This document shows positions 49,418-58,401 of a stretch of 64,000 nucleotides of DNA, in pieces. The position numbers and the translations under genes are program-made. The notes beneath the pieces were generated by a model that was given only the letters and a program-made list of their open reading frames with translations, did no database searches and was not told the DNA's origin. Numbering within the stretch: position 1 is the stretch's first letter; every line of letters begins with the position of its first letter. Source of the stretch: DASPSR01 sp035516175 (GTDB lineage Bacteria; Nitrospirota; UBA9217); contig DATJAO010000027.1 in the NCBI GenBank assembly GCA_035516175.1, forward strand, positions 60,478 to 124,477, read 5' to 3'.

Positions 49418-50554
49418 ATGAAAAAAATCATCGTACTCTCCATGCTGGTTATTATCAGCATTCTGTTTAGTGCCCAGATAAAACGGGGGCTCGTGAGCCT
49501 CCTTATCCTTTCCGACAGCGTGAGGCCGCCGGAGAAGGCGGTGATGGGGAAGTTTATCGATGGACCGTCCGTGAAGAAGGTGAGCATCCCGAGCAGGGGG
49601 AGGTCCCTTCACGCAGATCTTTATATTCCGAAAGAAGACGGCCCTCATTTTCCGCTCGTCATCGTGCATGGAGTGAATCCCACGGGCAAGGACGACGAAC
49701 AGCTTGTGCTTTTGGCAAAGGACTTCGCACGGGCAGGATTCCTCGTCATGGTCCCCGATTTCGAGGGGATGAAAACTCTCCGTATACGCATTTCTGAAGC
49801 AGAGGACATCCTGCAGAGCTTCCTGTATATAAGCAGGCGGCAGGACGCAAAACACGGAGGCGGCATGCTTGGCATAAGCTACGGTGCCGGGCCCATGCTG
49901 CTTGCTTCGGCGGATTCACGGATACGGGACAAGGTCAGCGTGGTCGTGAGTTTCGGAGGGTACTATAATCTCCGGAACGTCATGCTCTTTGCCATGACCG
50001 GCAGCTTTGAGTATGGCAGCCACAGGGGCTGGATGAGGCCGGATGAGTCCTTCCGATGGATGTTCGCGTACAGGAATATAGACATACTGCGTTCCCCTAA
50101 GGACCGGGATACGCTTAGAAAGATCATAGAAATGAAGAACCGGTACGAGACCGGCCAGGCCGCTGCACTTGTGAAGTCCCTCGGCCCCGAAGGGAGGGCG
50201 CTGTACGATTTTCTCATGAATAAGGATCAGGAGCGTTTTGACTTGCTCTATGAAAACCTCCCTGTTGCTTTACGGGAACAGGTGTATCAGCTTTCTCCGG
50301 CACGCGCAGTAAAATATATTCACGCTTCTTTCATCATCGCTCATGGCATGGAGGATTATGCCATACCATATACCGAGAGCCTGAGACTCGCAGATGCGGT
50401 CGGCGATGCAAGACGCGTGCATCTCGAACTCCTTCCCCAGTTCATGCACATCGAGCCAGTTGAACCATCGATGGGTGCGATATATAGAGAGTATGTCCTC
50501 AGCGGTTGGCGGTTGTTTTCGCTGATCTATGATTTGCTGGGAAGGGGCGCATAG
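49418..50554 (+). CDS. Alpha/beta hydrolase (dienelactone-hydrolase-like), membrane-anchored
   Basis: 378 residues. A signal anchor (1-20) precedes an alpha/beta hydrolase: strand FPLVIVHGVNPTG near 85, nucleophile Ser in LGISYGAGPML near 152, Asp in AHGMEDYAIPY and His in LPQFMHIEP near the end. The fold and size fit dienelactone-hydrolase or peptidase relatives acting on esters outside the cytoplasm. Substrate unknown. The start has no strong ribosome-binding site. Confidence 0.75.
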   Translation: MKKIIVLSMLVIISILFSAQIKRGLVSLLILSDSVRPPEKAVMGKFIDGPSVKKVSIPSRGRSLHADLYIPKEDGPHFPLVIVHGVNPTGKDDEQLVLLAKDFARAGFLVMVPDFEGMKTLRIRISEAEDILQSFLYISRRQDAKHGGGMLGISYGAGPMLLASADSRIRDKVSVVVSFGGYYNLRNVMLFAMTGSFEYGSHRGWMRPDESFRWMFAYRNIDILRSPKDRDTLRKIIEMKNRYETGQAAALVKSLGPEGRALYDFLMNKDQERFDLLYENLPVALREQVYQLSPARAVKYIHASFIIAHGMEDYAIPYTESLRLADAVGDARRVHLELLPQFMHIEPVEPSMGAIYREYVLSGWRLFSLIYDLLGRGA

Positions 50555-50599
50555 GCAGGCGGGGGCGCGTGATGAGGAGAAAGGGAAGGTGATAAATTC

Positions 50600-50896
50600 A
50601 TGAGTGACAGGGGACTCAAGAAGGCGGTCATCATTGGTGCTGGCATCGGGGCGCTCATAACTCTTGGGGCAGCCCTGTCCATGGACATTGTTTTTTCGGA
50701 CACCCTCCAGGGCACCTGGCGGGACGCAGCTGCAAAGGACGTTACGAGGATGTTTGGACCGACATGCGGCCAGAATTATTTTGCCGTAACGCTTGTGCTG
50801 ATGGTCGTGATGGGATTTCTTGCCGCGTTCGGCGCTCTTCTTGGCGCTGCAGCGGGGCTTGCCATGAACAGGTTCTTCAAGCTTTTACTTAAATAA
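50600..50896 (+). CDS. Small two-helix membrane protein
   Basis: 98 residues with two Gly/Ala-rich membrane helices (about 9-32 and 61-88) joined by a soluble loop with FGPTCGQNYF. No family recognised. GGGAAGGTG lies before the ATG. It follows the hydrolase gene by 45 bp and may be co-transcribed. Confidence 0.55.
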   Translation: MSDRGLKKAVIIGAGIGALITLGAALSMDIVFSDTLQGTWRDAAAKDVTRMFGPTCGQNYFAVTLVLMVVMGFLAAFGALLGAAAGLAMNRFFKLLLK

Positions 50897-51195
50897 AAGG
50901 GACATGGAGGACGTTCTCCAGCGTTCTGTATCTTTGCGGATGCAAGAGCAGAACGGATGCTTTCCGTACTGCCATATTGTCCGGCTAAGTCCGGCGGATT
51001 CGATTTTCTCCGTATTCGCTTATCATTGTTCCTCTCCGGCATCTCTAAACGCTTCGCGAGAACACTCCGTTAAAAGTCGCGGACACCATGTCGACGAGCT
51101 CATAGCTTGCCAGGACCATGAAGGGGACTGTGCCGTAGGAGAGAGGGCAACTGCTCAAAAAGATCAATGCCCGTGATCAGAACGCATATTGTGTC
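50897..51195. other. Intergenic region between convergent genes
   Basis: I see no gene, terminator or repeat that can be supported here. Confidence 0.45.
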
Positions 51196-52968
51196 CTAGC
51201 GCACGGCCTTTTCACACGCTGGCCTTTCATCGGAAAAGCAGGGAGGGAACGGCACGTGCCGTTCCGGCTTCAGGAGCAGTTTCAGGAGACTGGGGATTTT
51301 GAGCTTCCAGCCCTTGATGGGCCAGTCGAGCTCATGCTTGTCGCAGACGATATCAAGGGTGTTCAGGCTGATTATTTCCCTGCGAATCTCATCATCCAAG
51401 TTCCGAGGGTCCTTTATTCTTTCATTCAATTGTATCGCGCGCAGAAGATGATTGCGCACCCTTGCAGCGGTCTTCTGACCGATAACGCCGTGCTGTTCCT
51501 TAAGATCGATGAGCATCAGTGCCCCGTCGTAGGTGGCCCGTACGATATCCTCGCGCGTCATCCATGCAGTCTCGTAACTCAGCGTATATTTCCAGCTCGG
51601 CATGAGCATGGCCTGCCGGTGCTCTTTAAGCGTCCGGTAGAAGAACCGGTAGCCGTACTTCTCAGGATCTTCAAAGATGCTGCTGCCGGGATCGATGAAC
51701 GGCGCGAGGGGGGCGATCATAGGGAGTATCCTGCCTGATGTGCCGTTGCTGCCGTACCGCGCCATGAGCTCGCCGCAATATCTGACCGTATCCATGACCG
51801 ATGCATAGTTCTGGTTAGGAAGGCCGACCATAAAGAAAAGGTCGATCCGTTTGCACCCAAGGCGGATGAGCGTCTTGATCATGTTCTCAAACTCGGCGTT
51901 CGAATAGCTTTTACCAAAGATTTTCCGGACGGCGATGTCGTGGGACTCCGGAGATATCTCGACGTTGAAGGTCTCGATTGAATCGGCTACCCGTTGCAGG
52001 AAATCAGCAGGAGGCGGGCTGAAGAACTCGATGGCGATCTCGTTCTTAATGCGGTGTTTTTTCATGGCATCCAAAAACCGCTCGCTGTATTCCCTTCCGG
52101 CCTGGAGCAGGTCTCCGAGCACCATGACAGGCGCTCCTGTATACTCCGCGACTTGGCGGATGTCGTCGGCAACGCGCTCTGGGGATCGAAAACAGGGGTG
52201 CTGCCTCATACACACCTGCCTGAACGCTGAGACCGATCCTCCGCAGGTACCGCAGTTATGGTTGCATCCCCGGCAAGAGAAGACGGCCGTGACGGGATAG
52301 GTGAGCCAGTACTTGAACGGGATGTAGCCAGACGGGTCGCGGTATTTGATTGCCATCTTGAGAAGATGGGTGTAGTCGAAATCGATGTAATCCAGGGTTT
52401 CCGGCCTGAACGATCTCTCATTTACCACCATACTTCCGTTCTGATCCCGCCACACCAGATTTGGAACGTCTTCGTAGCCGGCGCCGGCCTTGATAGCCTT
52501 CATGAGCTGTCGTAGGGGTTCTTCCGTGGAATCGCCGCACAGGATGAAGTCAACGAACGGGTAGTCCCGCATAATCTCTTCATGGAAATATGTCGCGCTC
52601 AGGCCGCCGAGAATGACCGGTTTTGTCGGGTGGTGTTTCTTCACGAGTTCTGCCACGCTCAAACTTCCATCAACGTGAGGGAGCCAGTGGAGATCGATGC
52701 CGAAGGCCTCTCCCTTGAGCCGGGCAATGAACCCTTCTGGATCGAACAGCCTGTCATTGAGCATCTTCAGGGCCAGATTCACGATCCTGACCGACATGCC
52801 ATGCCGATGAAGGTAGTTGGATATGGTCAGGAATCCAATCGGATATATCTCGAATATGGAAGACGACGGAACCACGTCGCTTACCGGGCCGTAGAAAATG
52901 GGTAGCTCCCTGAATTTGAAAATGCTTGGTGGATGTATCAGGATCAGATCAGTTTCCGGCATAGACAA
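51196..52968 (-). CDS. B12-binding radical SAM protein
   Basis: 590 residues. An N-terminal cobalamin-binding Rossmann domain (about 5-150; ILIHPPSIF, then VDFILCGDSTEEPL) is followed by a radical SAM barrel with the cluster motif C-x3-C-x2-C in GCNHNCGTC near residue 235. The length and the final helical region (about 430-590) resemble the Ta0216-type B12-radical SAM family. Such enzymes methylate unreactive carbons or rearrange substrates. It is last in an operon with menaquinone and cytochrome genes and overlaps the gene before it by 20 bp, so it may modify a quinone, lipid or hopanoid; that is inference. Confidence 0.85.
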   Translation of the reverse strand: MSMPETDLILIHPPSIFKFRELPIFYGPVSDVVPSSSIFEIYPIGFLTISNYLHRHGMSVRIVNLALKMLNDRLFDPEGFIARLKGEAFGIDLHWLPHVDGSLSVAELVKKHHPTKPVILGGLSATYFHEEIMRDYPFVDFILCGDSTEEPLRQLMKAIKAGAGYEDVPNLVWRDQNGSMVVNERSFRPETLDYIDFDYTHLLKMAIKYRDPSGYIPFKYWLTYPVTAVFSCRGCNHNCGTCGGSVSAFRQVCMRQHPCFRSPERVADDIRQVAEYTGAPVMVLGDLLQAGREYSERFLDAMKKHRIKNEIAIEFFSPPPADFLQRVADSIETFNVEISPESHDIAVRKIFGKSYSNAEFENMIKTLIRLGCKRIDLFFMVGLPNQNYASVMDTVRYCGELMARYGSNGTSGRILPMIAPLAPFIDPGSSIFEDPEKYGYRFFYRTLKEHRQAMLMPSWKYTLSYETAWMTREDIVRATYDGALMLIDLKEQHGVIGQKTAARVRNHLLRAIQLNERIKDPRNLDDEIRREIISLNTLDIVCDKHELDWPIKGWKLKIPSLLKLLLKPERHVPFPPCFSDERPACEKAVR

Positions 52969-53602
52969 TTTTATCCCCGAATATTTTTTTTACGTAGATA
53001 TCCGCCATGTCTTCCGTTGTTTCCTCCATGGCCTGGAAGAGGGTTTCGACGTAGTTATTCACCGCCTTGTTGAACGGCGAAAAAAGCCTGATGGACTTGC
53101 TCAGCATTCTGGTCTCTTGATTGTAGAGGTGGAGTATTTCTGAAAGGATCTCCTTAAACTCTTTTCCAGTGTAGGCATTTCGCGCGGCATCGGTGAAGGA
53201 GGCCGTGTCTCGCCAGTGTGCCAGCAGGGTATAAACGGTCCTCGATATGCGCCAGATCCTCTGTATCCGGATGTCGGCAAAATCGCTGTATCGCACCGAG
53301 AGCGAGAAAGAAGGAATCAGGAGGTTCTCAAGAAATGTCTTGTCTACCTTTTTTGTTTTCTCAAAAATGTCTTCCAGGTCCAGGTCGCAGACGGGCCGCC
53401 CCGCTTTGTATGCTTCCGCTGCCTCCTCGATGATAAGCCGGTCCTTCTCCACCTCTTTTTTCACATTCGAATCCATGTAGGTAGAAAAGAATGGAAGGGA
53501 GTTCAACAACAGAGAGCGACCGCTGACACGGTCAAGGCTCCGTCGGGAGAATTCATACATCATATCCCTGTCTTTGTCGCACAGGACAGTTACCTTATCC
53601 AT
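52949..53602 (-). CDS. Unknown helical protein in the menG operon
   Basis: 217 residues, no signal peptide and no membrane helix, almost entirely alpha-helical. Segments with regular charge include RDMMYEFSRRSLDRV, SVRYSDFADIRIQRIWR and FNKAVNNYVETLFQAMEE. No family is recognised. Its start overlaps menG by 8 bp and its end overlaps the radical SAM gene by 20 bp, so it is tightly co-translated and may form a complex with one of them. Confidence 0.6.
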   Translation of the reverse strand: MDKVTVLCDKDRDMMYEFSRRSLDRVSGRSLLLNSLPFFSTYMDSNVKKEVEKDRLIIEEAAEAYKAGRPVCDLDLEDIFEKTKKVDKTFLENLLIPSFSLSVRYSDFADIRIQRIWRISRTVYTLLAHWRDTASFTDAARNAYTGKEFKEILSEILHLYNQETRMLSKSIRLFSPFNKAVNNYVETLFQAMEETTEDMADIYVKKIFGDKIVYAGN

Positions 53603-54302
53603 TTCTTACCGCCCGGTAGATCGTTGCGACGCCCATGGTCAGGGAGTCTATTTTCACCCGTGAAAAACCGCATCCCGCGATGATACGCCTGAATTCATCT
53701 GGAGGATAGAAGGCGTTTATGGACCGGGGCAGGTACAGATAGGGCGCTGCCGTTTTTACGACGATCTCAGCGATGAAAGGCATGATCCTGAAGACATACC
53801 ACTGGTAGAGCGACTGGAACCATCTGACGTGCGGTTTCGTGAGTTCGAGACAGATGAATTTTCCCCCGGGTTTCAGGACCCTCTTGATCTCCTGCAAGGC
53901 AGGAATGGTATCCGGAATATTCCTCATGCCAAAGGCGACGGTGACGGCATCGAAGGTGTTGTCAGGGAAGGGCAGCTTCTTTGCATTCGATAAAATGTAC
54001 GAGAGGTTCGAATGGTGATGGTTGGTCTTCTTACGAGCCCGGTCAAGCATCTCCTCGCAGAAGTCTGCTCCGGTAACCGTACCGCGGGGTCCGACTTTTT
54101 GTGCAAGCAGGACAGCCAGTTCTCCAGTGCCCGTGCAGACATCCAGCACCCGTTCGCCTTTCTGGATGCCTGAAAGGGACACTGCTTTCTTCCGCCAGAA
54201 GTGATCAAAGCCGAGACTGAATCCACTGCTCAGGAGGTCAACATGAGGGGCTACCGTCGAAAAAATATTTTTTATGAATAGGTCTCGTTGTTCTAAAGAC
54301 AT
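53595..54302 (-). CDS. menG: Demethylmenaquinone methyltransferase (UbiE/MenG)
   Basis: 235 residues. SAM-binding motif I is VLDVCTGTGELAVLLA near residue 50; the UbiE signatures DAVTVAFGMRNIPD near 113 and KRVLKPGGKFICLEL near 135 are present. It carries out the last step of menaquinone synthesis, C-methylation of demethylmenaquinone. It starts 2 bp after the cytochrome b gene and lies in an operon of redox proteins that would use the quinone. Confidence 0.9.
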   Translation of the reverse strand: MSLEQRDLFIKNIFSTVAPHVDLLSSGFSLGFDHFWRKKAVSLSGIQKGERVLDVCTGTGELAVLLAQKVGPRGTVTGADFCEEMLDRARKKTNHHHSNLSYILSNAKKLPFPDNTFDAVTVAFGMRNIPDTIPALQEIKRVLKPGGKFICLELTKPHVRWFQSLYQWYVFRIMPFIAEIVVKTAAPYLYLPRSINAFYPPDEFRRIIAGCGFSRVKIDSLTMGVATIYRAVRNG

Positions 54303-54304
54303 GG

Positions 54305-55120
54305 TTAATAAACGAACTGCCCCAGAATGATCAGGATTAGTAAAAAAAATCCTATCAATACGATCAAAAAGCCGAAAAGAATACCCGCGTCCGTCACCCA
54401 GCTTGCCTGTGGCGCAGCCTCCTGTGCTTCCAGTCTTTTTTCTTCTACAAGCCGTTGATACTCGAGTGGCCGCTCATGCTGCAGCTCATGGCGCGATAGC
54501 CTCCCGGTAAAAATGACCGTGTCCATGGGAAATTTTTCAGGCCTCAGGTGCGTATTGAAGTAGTGAATGGTAAAAATGAAGCCCGCGGCCAGAAGCGCCT
54601 CATCACTGTGGATGACGGTCGCTACGTTAAACGCCCATCCGGGGAAGATCCTCCCGAAAAATTCCGGGAACCAGAGGAACAGGCCGGACACGCCGATCAT
54701 ACCGACACCCCAGAACACGGCCCAGTAATCGAACTTTTCCCAGTAAGTCCACTCATCATGATGCGGCCGCGGTCCCTTTCCCAGAAACCACTTGAAGTTG
54801 TTCACGATATCCTGTAAGTCCTTGATCCAGGGCACCATGGATTCGGGCCCCAACACGTTGAACTGGAACTTTTTAACGATGCCGATATAAAACAGGACAT
54901 ACCCGATATGGGCTATGAAGTAGCCGAAGGTGATGACCGCACAGATCCGATGAATGAGCGCGGCCCCATGGTATCCCCCGAGGAACTTCGTCATCCAGAC
55001 GGCCCAAGGGGCATTGGCGTACTTGATCGGCATGCCCGATGCGACAAGTCCGATGAAGCTAACGGCCATGATAACGTGGAGTATCCTGTGGTAGGCATTA
55101 AACCTTTTGAACTGGACCAC
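54305..55120 (-). CDS. HydC/FdnI-like diheme cytochrome b
   Basis: 271 residues from a GTG with GGAGG upstream. Four membrane helices with heme-ligand histidines in FNAYHRILHVIM (residues 8-19), ALIHRICAV near 55, AHIGYV near 70 and FTIHYFNTH near 185, the pattern of formate dehydrogenase/hydrogenase cytochrome b subunits. A fifth helix follows at the C-terminus after a charged segment. Its partner is the nine-heme cytochrome c, encoded one base upstream. Together they resemble a two-gene form of the Geobacter quinol oxidase CbcL. Confidence 0.85.
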   Translation of the reverse strand: MVQFKRFNAYHRILHVIMAVSFIGLVASGMPIKYANAPWAVWMTKFLGGYHGAALIHRICAVITFGYFIAHIGYVLFYIGIVKKFQFNVLGPESMVPWIKDLQDIVNNFKWFLGKGPRPHHDEWTYWEKFDYWAVFWGVGMIGVSGLFLWFPEFFGRIFPGWAFNVATVIHSDEALLAAGFIFTIHYFNTHLRPEKFPMDTVIFTGRLSRHELQHERPLEYQRLVEEKRLEAQEAAPQASWVTDAGILFGFLIVLIGFFLLILIILGQFVY

Positions 55121-55121
55121 G

Positions 55122-56090
55122 CTAATCTCCTCCCTTTTTTTGCATGCGCTCTTTCAGAGAACGGTACGCCCACAGGAATGTGTGCGTCAGGAAGAAGGCA
55201 AACACACTAATAAGGAGTATCGTCATGAACATATAAGTGTAGTACATGACTGGATATTTCTCCCGGTTTTTTTCCTCGGGGTGAGCGTAGAACTTGGTAA
55301 AGCCCATCGTCGCTTTCGGATGACACGCGCGGCAGGTCGCCTGGATGTTTTTCTGAGAGAGCGTGGAGTCCTGATCAGTGGGAGGCAGGATGTTATGTGC
55401 TCCGTGGCAGTCCCAGCATTTGGCTATTGTCGTGTACCCGAGTTCGGTAACTTTGCCGTGGTAGGTCTTGCGGTAGGTGCTCAGTTCCTCGGCGTGACAC
55501 ATGCCGCATTTCTCTATCAATGAAAGTTTCCACCGTTCTTCATTCGTTTTGGGAATCATGTGTTCCTGATGACAGTCAAAGCAAGTCGGAACACCTGCGT
55601 TTTTCTTTTCGAGGAACTCTTTGCCATGGATGCTTTTGCTGTAGTCCGCGAACTCTTTGCTATGACATCTGGAACAGAGCGAGGGAATGTTTTCTCTCCG
55701 CGTGCTTGATCGGCTGTCTCCCGCGCGGTAGATGTAATGAGAGCCGTGGCAGGTCTGGCAGTTCGGCGCCATGGTATTTCCTGCCGCCAGAGCGCGGCCG
55801 TGGACGCTCAGTTTGTATTCCTGGGCCTGTTCCTTCGGAGCCCCTTCCCTGCCGAGGAAGTGGCAGCTGCCGCAGTTAACTTTCAGGACCTTCCCGTGGG
55901 GATAGGCGGAGATGTCCAGATGACATTTTGTGCAGTCAAATCTGCCATGCACGGACTGTTCGAAGGCAGCTTTGTCGATGTGTCCCGGCATGCCTTTCTG
56001 TCCATGACAGGACAAGCAGTCTTCCTTGGCAAATGCTGCAGTGGTTATCATAAAGCTCGTGATGAGAACAACCAGGAGGGCACGAATCAT
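55122..56090 (-). CDS. Nine-heme c-type cytochrome, membrane-anchored
   Basis: 322 residues with a signal peptide (1-21) and nine CxxCH heme sites (CLSCH, CTKCH, CGSCH, CQTCH, CSRCH, CFDCH, CGMCH, CWDCH, CRACH), then one C-terminal membrane helix (about 285-308) and a charged tail. It is periplasmic and should take electrons from the adjacent cytochrome b. Nine c-hemes joined to a HydC/FdnI-type b subunit is the composition of CbcL, there in a single chain. The ATG is only 6 nt from the -10 box and lacks a ribosome-binding site. Confidence 0.9.
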   Translation of the reverse strand: MIRALLVVLITSFMITTAAFAKEDCLSCHGQKGMPGHIDKAAFEQSVHGRFDCTKCHLDISAYPHGKVLKVNCGSCHFLGREGAPKEQAQEYKLSVHGRALAAGNTMAPNCQTCHGSHYIYRAGDSRSSTRRENIPSLCSRCHSKEFADYSKSIHGKEFLEKKNAGVPTCFDCHQEHMIPKTNEERWKLSLIEKCGMCHAEELSTYRKTYHGKVTELGYTTIAKCWDCHGAHNILPPTDQDSTLSQKNIQATCRACHPKATMGFTKFYAHPEEKNREKYPVMYYTYMFMTILLISVFAFFLTHTFLWAYRSLKERMQKKGGD

Positions 56091-56096
56091 GCATCT

Positions 56097-56124
56097 AATA
56101 TAGCAGAGAATTAATGCTTGTCAA
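56097..56124 (-). promoter_or_regulatory. Promoter of the cytochrome-menG operon, leaderless layout
   Basis: On the minus strand TTGACA (56124-56119), 16-nt spacer, TATATT (56102-56097). The start codon is at 56090, 6 nt after the -10 box. Confidence 0.7.
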
Positions 56125-56253
56125 GTTTCGGCTGCAATTTTTTTATAATCTTTTTATAATGATAAAATGATAATATTCGGCAAATAATATGTTGGAAATT
56201 CTGCGAAGAGACATGCCGTCGGAATTCTATAAAAAAATCATAAGAGGTTGCCC

Positions 56254-56583
56254 ATGAAAAAGAGACCAAAAGAACCCGCTATCCCCGTGAGCATGCATCA
56301 TACGATACGGCATGAAATATTGTCGGCGATTGAACAGGGGCTGAGCTCTGCCGGAGAAATCTCCAGAGAAGTCAGGATTTCAGAGCGCGAGGTGTACGAT
56401 CATCTTGAGCACATCAGGAAGACTGCCAGCAGATCCACCAGACATCTCATCATCACTCCTGCGAAGTGCAGGAAATGCGGTTTCACTTTTTCGAAGCGGG
56501 AGCGGCTCAGGAAACCGGGCAGGTGCCCACTTTGCAGGGGGGAGTCTATTCAAGAGGCATTCTTTTCAATTGGTGAGCGATAA
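56254..56583 (+). CDS. HTH/zinc-ribbon transcriptional regulator (COG3357-like)
   Basis: 109 residues from the ATG at 56254. An ArsR-like helix-turn-helix (about 14-60; EILSAIEQGLSSAGEISREV, then EREVYDHLEHIRK) is joined to a zinc ribbon with AKCRKCGF and GRCPLCRG (four Cys). This combination is typical of a small predicted-regulator family more common in archaea. Divergent from the cytochrome operon with 163 bp between them, it could control it. Confidence 0.75.
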   Translation: MKKRPKEPAIPVSMHHTIRHEILSAIEQGLSSAGEISREVRISEREVYDHLEHIRKTASRSTRHLIITPAKCRKCGFTFSKRERLRKPGRCPLCRGESIQEAFFSIGER

Positions 56584-56639
56584 TAAAGGCGGAAACTATT
56601 CAGGCGCAGTCTCTGCAATACGTGAACGAGTTTGTAACA

Positions 56640-57233
56640 TTACAACGATGTCTTCTTTTTTCCGTGAAAAAGTTCACTTCCTGCGCCGGGGTAAACGGTC
56701 CATTCATTCTTAGGTGTGGGCCTGCTGACCGGCGGCCATATGCCGGGACGGGGCCCGGCCCCTTCGCGCGCCGCGGCCGTCGGAACCCGGTCCTCCATCA
56801 CTGGATTATTTCGCACATCGATTCCGTCGACATTGTGGCTGAACTCGACGGGGATGCCGTTGGGATCAAAAGCATATATAGAATGAATGAATCCGTGGTC
56901 GATCACTTCCGATACCCATAGGTCGGCTGCTGCCAGTTTGTCCTTGAGGGCCCAAAGATCGTCTTCGGTTTCTACACCGAACGATACATGGTCGAAAACG
57001 AAGGGCCCGCTTTCCGGGCGGCCATGCTCCTTTTCAGCGACTGGCTTGACACCCGGCCACTCGAAGAAAGCGATCATGTCCTTCTTGGATATCTCGAAAA
57101 AGTAATGGCGGTAGCCGGGCTGGCCAAGTCCCGCCACCAGCCGCATGCCGAGAAGGTCTCTCCAGAATCTGATCGTCTCGTCCATGTTTCCCGTGGCCAT
57201 CGCCAGGTGATTTATTCCGTTGTATTGTATCAT
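56640..57233 (-). CDS. VOC-superfamily protein (glyoxalase/dioxygenase-like)
   Basis: 197 residues. The vicinal-oxygen-chelate fold is seen in NGINHLAMATGNMDETIRFW at the start (first metal His), DHVSFGVETEDDLW in the second module and FDPNGIPVEFSHN at the end (metal Glu). A Pro/Arg-rich tail of about 50 residues has no domain. Substrate is unknown; glyoxalase, dioxygenase and epimerase roles are all possible. GGGGGG lies before the ATG. Confidence 0.82.
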   Translation of the reverse strand: MIQYNGINHLAMATGNMDETIRFWRDLLGMRLVAGLGQPGYRHYFFEISKKDMIAFFEWPGVKPVAEKEHGRPESGPFVFDHVSFGVETEDDLWALKDKLAAADLWVSEVIDHGFIHSIYAFDPNGIPVEFSHNVDGIDVRNNPVMEDRVPTAAAREGAGPRPGIWPPVSRPTPKNEWTVYPGAGSELFHGKKKTSL

Positions 57234-58070
57234 GATGCCCCCCCTGTGAGAAATAGCGCTATCTATTGTACTGTACTCAGAATGATTTTAAAAGCTGTAT
57301 GTCACGTCATAGATAAAAAGTATTGTATATTCCCCATAGTGGACGTCTCCGGGCGTAAAAAATGATCAGAAAACGACGAATTCAACTTCGAAGTTCGATG
57401 ATGGGGCAAGCAATTTCGAGATACCTTTAGACCCCAGACACTTTCCGGGGCAGTCATCGACTTAATGCTTCCATCCGAGCTGATTGCTCGTTGTCAATCT
57501 TACTGAAATCGGGACCCTTTAGCAAGGTACCGGCGGATTAGGGAGTCGGCACGCTGATGGGGAAATCGTTCCCATGCGCAACTGGGACAGGATAAGTAAA
57601 CGTTGACGCCAAGTTTAGTAGTGATCTTTTCATGCGGAGCATTGCCAGGGCAATAATTCGGATTTCGGTCTTCTATTGGTCTTCAAGGGAGTTTCTTCAG
57701 CAGTTTTTTGGTTGCATCGGTAGTTTCAGCAGCGTTCTTCCGGTCGACCTTGGTTTGCAGAAGGGGCCGGCCCCTGCTTGGTCAGGCTGTTTAAGGCTTT
57801 CTTCTTTTTCGATAGATCCGCGAGACAGTTTCCAGCGGCTGTACCGGTGGCGCAAGTTCACCGGGACCTTTCTCTCTCCCAAAATGGGTAAGTTAATATC
57901 TGACCCACTGCATGGGATAACTGCTTGTAATGTTTTGATATAGAAACCTGGGACAACACTAGCCTTTCTGTTTGCCTACGCGTTTCACTCCGCTGCTGAA
58001 CTGGCGGACTCCTATGCTGTAAGAATAAATTTTAAATTTAAAAAAAATGTTATATGCATATATTTTTTGC
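57234..58070. other. Large intergenic region before the ATPase operon
   Basis: About 840 bp without a recognisable gene. Open frames at 57632-57943 (plus) and 57697-57882 (minus) show no family features. The last 60 bases are extremely AT-rich. It may hold degraded mobile DNA, but I find no transposase motif or terminal repeat. Confidence 0.45.
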
Positions 58071-58076
58071 TAAAAT
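58071..58076 (+). promoter_or_regulatory. Possible -10 box of the V/A-ATPase operon
   Basis: TAAAAT lies 6 nt before the ATG at 58083 in an AT-rich tract; the -35 region is poor. No ribosome-binding site precedes the ATG, so a leaderless transcript is possible. Confidence 0.35.
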
Positions 58077-58082
58077 ATAACT

Positions 58083-58397
58083 ATGCAAAAGGACATTCTG
58101 AGCGAAGTTATAGAAGCTGAGAAAGAGATTCAGCAGCGTCTTGAGGTCGAGAAGGCTAAATCCCATGACTGGCTCGAGAATGTAAAGAAGGAATGTGAGG
58201 AAAAACTGCTGCGAGAAGAGAAGGACATCAAAGAATCTCTGAACAAATCCATCGAAGTTGCGAAGAAAGAAGCCGAGCTGAAAGCTGTGGAGATCGTGAA
58301 ACAGACCGAAGCCAAGGTCGAACGTCTTGCAAAAGTGAATGATCAGACTTTAGTGGACGTTGTCGGGAAACAAATCACCAGAATCCTGCCGGGCTAA
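58083..58397 (+). CDS. V/A-type ATPase peripheral-stalk subunit G/H
   Basis: 104 residues forming a single long charged coiled coil (EVIEAEKEIQQRLEVEKAK onward), the form of the G/H stalk subunit that pairs with subunit E. It lies 4 bp before the subunit I gene. Identity rests on composition, size and position at the head of the ATPase operon. Confidence 0.75.
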   Translation: MQKDILSEVIEAEKEIQQRLEVEKAKSHDWLENVKKECEEKLLREEKDIKESLNKSIEVAKKEAELKAVEIVKQTEAKVERLAKVNDQTLVDVVGKQITRILPG

Positions 58398-58401
58398 AAC
58401 C

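Noticed and set aside
57632..57943. 103-codon open frame in the gap before the ATPase operon
   Set aside because: No domain, no ribosome-binding site, and an overlapping open frame on the other strand of equal quality; neither can be supported.
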